From positions 77,007-125,218 of the forward strand of contig NW_003546536.1 in NCBI RefSeq assembly GCF_000090795.2: DNA of 48,212 bases, in the 5' to 3' direction. The notes below the pieces were generated by a model. That model was not told the origin of the DNA. It was given only the letters and a program-made list of their open reading frames with translations, and did not search any database. Shown here one piece after another: positions 32,246 to 48,212 of this stretch (position 1 is its first letter; each line of letters begins with the position of its first letter). The stretch is from Amphimedon queenslandica. Taxonomy: Eukaryota; Porifera; Demospongiae; Haplosclerida; Niphatidae. The position numbers and the translations under genes were made by a program.

Positions 32246-33001
32246 ATGGCTATATTCCGTCCTACTCATCCTGACATAGAGGGACTCTGCTCTTCTTCTA
32301 AAATCAAAGAAGAAGCCATGTCTGAAACTCCAGGATTTGGAACAAAAAAATCCAAGAAATCCAGCAACAAATCCGGAGATTTACTTAGTCAAAAACTCTT
32401 TGCTCCTCCTTTCAGTGGCCTGCCATATGATAATGATGTTGACGAGATCTATTACACTCCAAACTACTTTGGTGTTCACTCTCCATGTCGTAACTGGGTA
32501 TTCCTAGGAGAGATCACTAATGCAAACTATTCACTCTCTCCGTTCCTGCGAAACCGAGTGATCGTCACAGACCGAAGTGGTCGTAAAAACATTCCACTTT
32601 TCTTTTATCCGGAATCCGGTGTCTTTGATTTCCACACGCTCAAGGTCGGACATACCATTGCAATTCTCTTTGCTGAGCAGCACTATTTCATGGATGGATC
32701 AATTGGCATCAGAATTGAGAGTCTTGATTATGTTAAAGTGATTCCTTGCGGTCTTAATGAACTAGCGGAACTATCCAAACAGTATTCTTCATCTAAGGAT
32801 ACATGCTGGGGGTGTGGTCAAGAGAGCAAATCTTTAAAGAAATGTGGTGCATGTAAGAATGCCTGGTATTGCAATGAGACATGTCAGAGACAGGACTGGG
32901 GTAAGGGACACAAGAAAGCTTGCAAAGCAATGGCTGATTTCCTCTTTCTTCATTCTCTTGGTTTCAGCCCTGTTGTGAGCACTAGAATCACTTGGAGATA
33001 A
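32246..33001 (+). CDS. MYND-type zinc finger protein
   Basis: Single open exon, 251 residues from ATG 32246. An in-frame GTG at 32186 is possible on paper, but this ATG is the first methionine. Residues 193-232 are a MYND finger with the full Cys/His pattern: CWGCGQ...CGACKNAWYCNETCQ, then GHKKAC. MYND fingers mediate protein-protein contacts. The N-terminal part (about residues 60-185) has alternating beta-like stretches (NWVFLGEITNANYSL, NRVIVTDRSGRKNIPLFF, GHTIAILFAEQHYFMDG) and may be an OB-like fold, as in some fungal and invertebrate MYND proteins of unknown function. There is no SET domain. I cannot name an orthologue. Confidence 0.82.
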   Translation: MAIFRPTHPDIEGLCSSSKIKEEAMSETPGFGTKKSKKSSNKSGDLLSQKLFAPPFSGLPYDNDVDEIYYTPNYFGVHSPCRNWVFLGEITNANYSLSPFLRNRVIVTDRSGRKNIPLFFYPESGVFDFHTLKVGHTIAILFAEQHYFMDGSIGIRIESLDYVKVIPCGLNELAELSKQYSSSKDTCWGCGQESKSLKKCGACKNAWYCNETCQRQDWGKGHKKACKAMADFLFLHSLGFSPVVSTRITWR

Positions 33002-33830
33002 GGAGGAAACCGACAGCTGGAATGATCAAGACGCTGACTATTATATAACCCTGTTCTATATTATTATTATACATTAATAACGTGTTTAACTCAACTGTAT
33101 GTACTTGTGAATGCAATGCAAATCACTCATTTAAATTATTGTCATTAAACTATACACTATGTCACATGCAAATGGAGATGAATCATTAATTCATTATCAT
33201 GATAAGGATTTATCATTATGTGTGGTTGTATGCATTTTAAAAGTGAGGGGTTGTTGTATTCTTCTTTCTTTCTCCATTTCATTACATAACTTATCACTTT
33301 CATTGCATTCTTGAGTTGTTATCCTGTACCATGTACTTTCATGATCACACTTAAACCCAGGGCTATACTACAGACACACAGGGTCACTTTTGTCATAACA
33401 TTATCTTTAATACTAACCAAATGATGTAAAATGACCGCTGGTCTGAGAGTGGTTTCTGATAGGTACTTCCTTTTCTAGGAAGCCATAATAAGGAGGGGAA
33501 TATGGTAAGGTTTTCACATGAACCTCACAGAAAAGGGCCAACCTGTTTCATTGTATGTAAACAAGCCGTGTACATTACTGATTGGATAGGAGGAGATTAA
33601 TAGGAGACTATAATGCTCTAGGTGCAGACTTTAAGGAAACAATAGCAGCTGCCTTGAAATAATATAATAATTATAATAATATTAAATAAAGAGGAAAGCC
33701 AAGGAAATTATATTTAGACATTGGAATTTCCTGGCAACAAGTGTCAAGAATGATTATATGATTAGAACACGTAATTATACAGACTCAGTTGTGTTAACAT
33801 GAAGAATTGTAACTGACACGTACAGTAGTA
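33002..33830. other. Intergenic, no gene seen
   Basis: Tail-to-tail spacer of 829 bp between the MYND gene and the DEATH-SEFIR gene. AT-rich, with no open frame of note and no recognised repeat copy; it holds the two 3' UTRs. Confidence 0.6.
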
Positions 33831-35297
33831 TCACGATCTCTTGTTCTTTTCGAATCTTCTCATTACTGCGTCTTTGTCGATAACTTTAGGCTTCACTCGT
33901 CTCACTTCAGTTATTTTTGGAGTCTCGTACTCTTTGACCCCTTGAACAATGTGAACCAGTGCCTTAGTCTGACTGGGGTAGTGTACTTTAGGGACGCTAG
34001 TCAACCAGACAGGAAGGTCATTAACACGAGGACACTTGTCTATAAGGACAGGAATTATCCTCTGTCTGCCCCCTGTCACATTGTAAAACAAATTATTAAT
34101 AGACAAGATGTCTGGTGACACACAGGAGCATTGGTCCTTGCGATAGAAGTTTCTTTCTGCTTGTTGATACTCGACATTGAACACAACAAGGATTGTCTCA
34201 GCTGAACGAATACAGTGATCTCTCTCGGGACCAGTAATAGTCGGACCAAACCAAACACAGTGTCCGCGATGTTTAAAAATTTTCGCAATGTTCTCAACTT
34301 CTCTCTTGTAGTCCTTGCTCCTTGATTCATAATAATGTGATATGAATATGCTGTCTTTAATGATGCGAGCTGAGGCTGATTGGGGAAGATAAAGATCTAC
34401 ACAAAGAGAAAATTTAATCTACCAACTTCAAAAAAGTTAAAGCCACATTAGAGAGGCCAAGCCTAGCACCAGAGAAGCCAGCTCGTTCAAGCATACAACA
34501 TTAGGAAGTATTGTGTATTGTGTATAGATCTGTGCATGTACATGTACCTGCATGATTGTCATTTATCAGGCTTTCATTTATAATGCAAGGAAAAACATCC
34601 TCTCTTCGCTTTAATTCATTTTTAGTGATAAGAATATCTTACCTCTTTTGCCAGTGGGGCTCCTTCGTCCTCCGGTAGACCCAACCTCGTCCGATAGTGT
34701 GACAACGGTCGCCTCAAGGTCTTCGTCCCAATGTATATCGTTCACAGTTAGACGTGGGAACATTTGACACATCTCGTCCGGTGATAGCCTGTCAATGTAA
34801 TCCTTGATGTCTTGGAAAGGTATGCATCCTAGAATAAAATTTAACGAGGTCAAATATGTAGGATTTTAGACACAGCAACAAATATGTGACAAATGCTGAT
34901 TGACCCATTTACCATTACCTTGTAGTGGAGACACTATAAAGTCCCTCAAATATGAGTCCCTAAAGCCAGACTTGTGTAAAGCAACGATTAGCTTGAGGAG
35001 AGAGCCGGGATTGACTGGAATACCTCTATCCCATAGCTTAAAGAGAGTGAAGGCTTTCGTCTTGTCTCCTCTGTAGTCTTCTATCATTTCTATTATCCTC
35101 AGGGGCAGGCCTATGAAATCAGCGAGTGTACGCCAGTCGCCACCTCCGCTGTCCATTATAAGAGCTTGCTCGTTGGACAAATGAAGACACAGCGGCCAAA
35201 TAATGTCCCTCGGAAGAGACAGACATATGGGGTCGTTGAGATCAATGGGATGTCCTTTGTAGTAGCCAGTGGAACGGAGGGAAGGAGGTAGAGCCAT
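33831..35297 (-). CDS. DEATH-SEFIR adaptor protein (CIKS/Act1-like)
   Basis: Three minus-strand exons join in frame (35297-34919, 34828-34643, 34396-33831) to 376 residues. Residues about 25-120 look like a death domain: a helical segment with DWRTLADFIGLPLRIIEMI and LFKLWDRGIP, spaced as in MyD88-type domains. After a short linker with a basic SPTGKRG patch, residues about 200-350 form a SEFIR domain: DSIFISHYYESRS at the first strand, then CVWFGPTI, and RRIIPVLIDKCPRVNDLPVWL (allowing for GGRQ before it), the block that aligns best with human Act1 (TRAF3IP2). SEFIR domains act in IL-17 receptor signalling. CIKS-like proteins with a death domain N-terminal to SEFIR are known in several invertebrates. 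Whether this protein serves an IL-17-type receptor in sponges is inference. Start chosen at the first in-frame ATG. Confidence 0.78.
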
Positions 35298-35865
35298 CTC
35301 TAAAGACTGCTGCAGCCAACAACGTCCTGTTTTGCTGTATAGTTCTCAGCAAGTGAAAGGTGTTGTGGTAAAAGCTAAAAATCATTAATTTTACATAATA
35401 ATAATTTATTAGTACAATTTTTCACTACACCCATGAGTAATTAGGATTATTATACGGTATATGTGTGGGCGTGATGCTATATAAAGCCGAGACGACTTTT
35501 ATTTTCTCAGTGACACAAACATGGCTGAGTAGCAAAGGCTGTGGGAGTCATAAAGGACACATTCACACAGGCTTTGCTAGCACAATGGTGGTTAGTGCCT
35601 GTTTTTAGGCTAAAAACTGAGGTTTTCTATCAAAAAAGACTGGTTTGAGTCTGAGCTCTGGGCGTGCTACAGAGCAAGAAAAGAGCTACAAGAGGTTCTT
35701 TTGGTGTGCTGGATGTGCCTAAGGAGAGCGGCCGCTCCTGTGCAAAGGAGAAAGTCTAATGGCTAGCTAAAGGTGAGGTCCCTGTAGCAGTCGCCATTTT
35801 GTTTTTGCCTTTCTGCGCATGCGCAGTAGCTCCCACACTGTGGTGGGTGCCCCTCAAAAATAAAA
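35298..35865. promoter_or_regulatory. Divergent promoter of the DEATH-SEFIR and cyclin T genes
   Basis: 568 bp between divergent start codons. It holds the NRF1-type palindrome TGCGCATGCGCA at 35814-35825, 41 bases upstream of the cyclin T ATG, and a GCCATTTTG motif (YY1-like, reverse) just before it. A four-codon open frame ATGGCTGAGTAG lies at about 35521 and could act as an upstream ORF if transcribed. Confidence 0.55.
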
Positions 35866-36953
35866 ATGGCTGCCGAGCGTGAGGAGGCACCTCCACGTCG
35901 TTGGTATTATTCGAGGGAGCAGCTGTCCAACTCACCCTCTAGGGCTGATGGTGTGGACCCTGAGAAGGAGTTGAGATATCGGCAAGATGCCGCTAGTCTT
36001 ATACAGGACATGGGGCCCAAGCTTAACCTGTGGGTGACTTCCCTGTCCATCTCTCTCTCTGTCCCCCTCAGTCTTATAGTCTATATTAGTCTTGTTATGC
36101 ATTTAAAATATAACCAGAAACCAATATCTAATGCAAATGAGCCCTTTTATGAGGGAACTAGGCTCTTTTATACACAATGAACCTTTGTATTTACAGTATG
36201 TGTGTTCCTCTTATTTTGATTGTGTTTTGTGTTACAGAAATGTTCTCTGTATGAGTACTGCCATTGTCTATATGCATCGGTTTTACATGATCAACTCTTT
36301 CAAGGCTTTCGACAGAGTGGTGAGTCCCTAGTATTCATTATTTACATGTTTATTATTATTTTTTATTATTATTATCATTAAAGTGTTATTTGATCAGTGA
36401 ATGTAGTCCTTTTCAATGCCTCTTTGTGTTAAGTGTCTCTTTTGTGTTTCTATAAGTACTATAGTAATAATAATAATGATAATTATTATTAATGGTTTAT
36501 ATGAGATACACTTAAATTAGTTAATTATATGGGCGTGGCTTCGAATTCTTATTTAACTAATTTCCACAAAGTACATGTACATGTATTAATGATTGCTTAT
36601 TTCACAGTTGCTAGCTACAGCTGCATTGTTTCTTGCTGCTAAGGTAGAAGAGCATCCTCGGAAACTGGAGCATGTGGCAAAGTGTTCATACTCACTCGTG
36701 AACAGAGACAAACCTGACAGACTGGACCTGGACGTCCAGAGTGAAGTAAGCCTGTGACATTCACTTTCATTCTTTTTACTTCTTTATCCTCCCTCTCTCT
36801 CCCCCCCTCTCTCTCTCTTCCCCCCCTCTCTCTCTCTTCCCCCTCTCTCTCTCTCTCTCTCCCCCTCATTTATTATGCTACAACAGGTTTATACTAAACT
36901 AATTGATGATATTACTTATCATGAGTTAGTGCTACTTCAGACACTTGGTACAA

Positions 36954-36999
<46 letters not shown>

Positions 37000-38507
37000 T
37001 TATTTATTAATTAGGTTTTGATGTTCAAGTGAAGCATCCTCATCCTCACGTAGTTCAGTGCATGAATCTCGTAGGAGGTAGGCGGAGTTTCCCCACCCAC
37101 TCATCAATTACTTTTTATTCCTTTTCCTGCAGTGAGTCGGGATTTAAGTCAAGCCGCATTCTTCCTAGCTCATAACAGGTGCTGCAATATTGTTAAATGA
37201 TTTATTTAATTTATTTGTTTCTTATTGTAGTCAATTGTTGACAACGTTTTGTCTTGAGCACCCACCAACAGTAGTGGCATGTATGTGTATACACCTAACC
37301 TGTGCCTGGAAGGGACTTGAGGTATGGGGACACTTTATACACTGTCTGACTGTTTTATAATGATCTCTCTCTTTCTCTGATAGATTCCAAGATCTTCTGA
37401 TGATAAGAATTGGTGGGAATATGTAGACAGATCTGTAACGTATGACAAACTGGAAGGTAAGGGAGGGAGAGAGAGGGAGGGAGAGAGAGAGGGAGTGCTA
37501 GTGTATTATGCATGTGCTTTGTCTCATTGTACAAGTACAGTATGTATCTCTTTGATGATGCTATCTTCTTTCCTTATTACTATTGAATCCTGAGATATTC
37601 CTTTATGAAAGCTTTCTGTTTGTTTGTGGTTGACTAAGACACATGTTCACTGGCTAGCTATTATTGGTTGCCTTCTTGTTCGCAGGTTTAGCTACAGAAT
37701 TTCTAAATATTGTTGACAAGTCCCCGAGCAGATTAAAGAAAAGGATTCAAGACAACATTAGAATGGCTGTTGAGGTAAGAGGGAGGGGAGAGAGAGCAAT
37801 CTGCACACATCAATTATTCTTCCTTCCTTCCATAGGGTGGTCGACCACTTGCTTCTTCTAGTCAAGGAACAAGTCGACATCCCTCAACCCCTGCTACTCC
37901 TTCTCTTCATCACAAACATAAAGACAGACCATCCTCTTCTCAAACCAGAAAACAACAAGCCCCTCCTCCTTCCTCTGGCAAGTCACACCCACCAGTGTCC
38001 CAAAAAATCCAGCGATCGTCCCCTCCCCCTCCTCCTCCCCCGATACATGGGGACCGCCCACCTCACTCTCTTCCGCCCGACCAACAGAAAATGAGAAAGC
38101 ACAAAGAGGCCTATCACCATCATCACTTGCATCACCAGAATAATTCGGGTGGAGCTGGGGGTATGGTCAACAAACAGACCACGCCCAGTAGCAATCAGCA
38201 TAAACACTCGTTACCTAAAGACTCTCATTATCCGAAGAATAAGAAGATAAAGATGGAGGAAGCTTCATCTCAGCCCTCAGCGTCTAGTCTTTCCAAGCAA
38301 TCTCTCTCTCTCAGCGACTATCGACAATCAAAACATCATCATCATCGTCACCATGGCAACAGCGACCCAAACAGACCCCCAAAACAGGACAGGCACCATT
38401 CTTCTAATCACGTTTCAAATAAACATCATCACACTCTCCCTCCCCTACCTCCCCCTTTACCCCTCAGTGAGGCTCCGCCCCCTCCCCCGCCCCCTCCTCC
38501 AAATTAA
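35866..38507 (+). CDS. CCNT1: Cyclin T (P-TEFb regulatory subunit)
   Basis: Ten exons join in frame to 492 residues: 35866-36029, 36238-36319, 36608-36745, 36887-36947, 37015-37077, 37133-37178, 37231-37321, 37384-37456, 37686-37774, 37836-38507. The N-terminus RRWYYSREQLSNSPSR and GVDPEKELRYRQDAA are diagnostic of the cyclin T/K group. The first cyclin fold has STAIVYMHRFYMINSF and FLAAKVEEHPRKLEHV; the second has ACMCIHLTCAWKGLEIP and WWEYVD. The last exon is disordered, rich in His (runs near residues 375 and 435), Pro and Ser, as in cyclin T1/T2, where the His-rich segment binds the polymerase II CTD. Cyclin T with CDK9 forms P-TEFb, which releases paused RNA polymerase II. T1 versus T2 cannot be separated in a sponge. 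AATAAA overlaps the stop codon. Confidence 0.95.
36955..37003. repeat. (TTA)n microsatellite in cyclin T intron 4
   Basis: A run of sixteen or so ATT triplets fills most of the 67-bp intron and also provides its pyrimidine-rich acceptor tract. A CT-rich low-complexity block (36790-36866) does the same in the preceding intron. Confidence 0.9.
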
Positions 38508-38885
38508 ATAAATACTTCTCTAGAAGAAGTTGTCTATTATTGTTTTTCATTTCTTGATTTGTTGTTCCTAATAATCACGTAAATAAGTCTTTGATGATGT
38601 TGTTTGTTATTTTTCAATTTAGTTTATTGCATCTCATTAACTACAGTTCATCAATGATTGTTATTATTATTATTAATATAATTATTAATTTTTGTTTATA
38701 TTCTTTATTATTATGTATTATAATATTTCTTATTTCTGTCTTCATTTTATAATTTAACAAAAGATTAGAGATAATTTTGTCGATTGCCAGACCACGTGTT
38801 CGAATTGGTTCATTATATTAAAAATTTTGCAAATTTAAAAAAAGGCGCGTTGGAAAAATTTGTGGAAATCAATACCAAAATATAC
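38508..38885. other. Intergenic region between cyclin T and POLD1
   Basis: 378 bp, very AT-rich (TTATTATTAT runs), holding the cyclin T 3' UTR and POLD1 upstream sequence. The open frame before the POLD1 ATG has no methionine, so 38886 is taken as the start. Confidence 0.6.
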
Positions 38886-46529
<7,644 letters not shown>

Positions 46530-46549
46530 GTACGTATGTCACTATTTAT

Positions 46550-48212
46550 TTGAAAATCTAATAAAATTTGGGATGATTTTGGAGCCATTTTTGTGGAAAA
46601 AAACCATGGGAGATTTTTGATGTTTTCTTAAAATGGCCGTAACTTGAAAAGTTGAAGTCGGAATCAGCTCAAACTTTCTACACAGCATAAGGGCATCAAT
46701 ATGTATCAGAAAATGTAATAAAAATTGGGGATGATTTTGGAGTCATTTTTTGGAAAAAACCATGGGCTATATAGTACAGGGATTTTTTCAGAATTTTGAC
46801 GTTTTCTTAAAATGGATGTAACTTGAAAAATTGAAGTCGGAATCAGCTCAAACTTTTTACACAGCATAAGTACATCAATATGTATCAGAAAATGTAATAA
46901 AAATTGGGGATGATTTTGGAGCCATTTTTTGGAAAAAACCATGGGCTATAGTACAGGGATTTTTTCAGAATTTTGACGTTTTCTTAAAATGGATGTAACT
47001 TGAAAAATTGAAGTCGGAATCAGCTCAAACTTTCTACACAGCATAAGGACATCAATATGTATCAGAAAATGTAATAAAAATTGGGGATGATTTTGGAGCC
47101 ATTTTTTGGAAAAAACCATGGGCTATAGTACAGGGATTTTTTCAGAATTTTGACGTTTTCTTAAAATGGATGTAACTTGAAAAATTGAAGTCGGAATCAG
47201 CTCAAACTTTTTACACAGCATAAGTACATCAATATGTATCAGAAAATGTAATAAAAATTGTGGGTGATTTCGGAGCCATTTTTTGGAAAAAACCATGGGC
47301 TATAGTACAGGGATTTTTTCAGAATTTTGACGTTTTCTTAAAATGGATGTAACTTGAAAAATTGAAGTCGGAATCAGCTCAAACTTTTTACACAGCATAA
47401 GTACATCAATATGCATCAGAAAATGTAATAAAAATTGTGGGTGATTTCGGAGCCATTTTTTGAAAAAAAACCATGGGCTATATAGTACAGAGATTTTTTC
47501 AGAATTTTGACGTTTTCTTAAGATGGCCGTAACTTGAAAAATTGAAGTCAGAATCAACTGAAACTTTCTACACAGCATAAGTACATCAATATGTATCAGA
47601 AAATGTAATAAAAATTGTGGGTGATTTCGGAACCATTTTTTGAAAAAAAACCATGGGCTATAGTACAGGGATTTTTTCAGAATTTTGATGTTTTCTTAAG
47701 ATGGCCGTAACTTGAAAAATTGAAGTCAGAATCAACTGAAACTTTCTACACAGCATAAGTACATCAATATGTATCAGAAAATGTAATAAAAATTGTGGGT
47801 GATTTCGGAGCCATTTTTTGAAAAAACCATGGGCTATAGTACAGGGATTTTTTCAGAATTTTGACGTTTTCTTAAAATGGTCATAACTTGAAAAATTGAA
47901 GCCGGAATCAGCTCAAACTTTCTACATAGCATAAGGGCATCAATATGTATCAGAAAATGTAATAAAAATTGTGGGTGATTTCGGAGCCATTTTTTGAAAA
48001 AACCATGGGCTATACTATAGTACAGGGATTTTTTCAGAATTTTGACGTTTTCTTAAAATGGCCATAACTTGAAAAATTGAAGCCGGAATCAGCTCAAACT
48101 TTCTACATAGCATAAGGGCATCAATATGTATCAGAAAATGTAATAAAAATTGTGGGTGATTTTGGAGCCATTTTTTGAAAAAACCATGGGCTATAGTACA
48201 GGGATTTTTTCA
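46550..48212 (-). repeat. 177-bp tandem array, at least nine copies, in POLD1 intron 13, continuing past the window
   Basis: CCATTTTTTG (with small variants) starts at about 46743, 46922, 47099, 47276, 47453, 47633, 47811, 47987 and 48168, a spacing of 176-181. The units are the reverse complement of those in HAT1 intron 12, antisense to POLD1, and are highly alike (CAGAATTTTGACGTTTTCTT, GGAATCAGCTCAAACTTT). The array starts about 20 bases after the exon 13 donor. Confidence 0.98.

Noticed and set aside
38347..38360. GTCACCATGGCAAC as an X-box
   Set aside because: It fits the consensus perfectly but lies in the His-rich coding part of cyclin T, where CAT/CAC codons explain it.
46706..47578. 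Open frames of 78 and 92 codons in the POLD1 intron 13 array
   Set aside because: They are two phases of the 177-bp repeat, which is near a multiple of three. No homology, no start context, and they break when the unit length shifts.

Overview
The window is nuclear DNA of an early-branching animal, most likely a demosponge (the style fits Amphimedon queenslandica). This rests on: animal gene families (DENND2, MCM6, V-ATPase subunit a, HAT1, CCDC13, cyclin T, POLD1); very short GT-AG introns, many of 40-120 bp; AT-rich DNA full of (TTA)n and (AG)n microsatellites; and sponge-style lineage genes (a beta-helix multi-pass membrane protein, a helical-module/SH3/LRR protein and a DEATH-SEFIR adaptor). 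The species is inferred. There is one assembly gap (13907-14264).

Layout. 1-3941: an AG microsatellite, a little-annotated AT-rich stretch, and a CNBD2-like gene on the minus strand whose 3' end I cannot close. 5192-11416: a 25-coding-exon DENND2-like Rab exchange factor on the plus strand. 11614-13906: an LRR/SH3/helical-module gene on the minus strand, cut by the gap. 14492-19211: complete MCM6 in 15 exons. 19461-24295: complete V-ATPase subunit a on the minus strand, sharing a 332-bp divergent promoter with an intronless F-box gene (24628-26601). 26782-29645: HAT1, tail to tail with CCDC13 (29665-32059, minus), which is head to head with an intronless MYND-finger gene (32246-33001). 33831-35297: a DEATH-SEFIR (CIKS/Act1-like) adaptor on the minus strand, head to head with cyclin T (35866-38507). 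38886 to the window end: POLD1, whose sixth intron holds a complete intronless 1,273-residue membrane protein gene on the same strand.

Functionally these are mostly housekeeping genes: DNA replication (MCM6, POLD1), histone acetylation (HAT1), transcription elongation (cyclin T), organelle acidification (V-ATPase) and Rab traffic (DENND2). With them are cilium-associated (CCDC13, perhaps CNBD2) and innate-immunity-like genes. Nothing shows co-regulation except the shared divergent promoters. Exon boundaries for MCM6, HAT1, DENND2, CCNT, POLD1, CNBD2 and the DEATH-SEFIR gene were worked out by hand and keep frame throughout.

The most striking unexplained structure is a repeat family with a monomer of about 177 or 185 bp. 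It occurs as single copies and tandem arrays, almost all in introns (DENND2, MCM6, HAT1, three POLD1 introns, CNBD2). In one case it runs into a splice acceptor, and in POLD1 it forms an array of at least nine copies that leaves the window.
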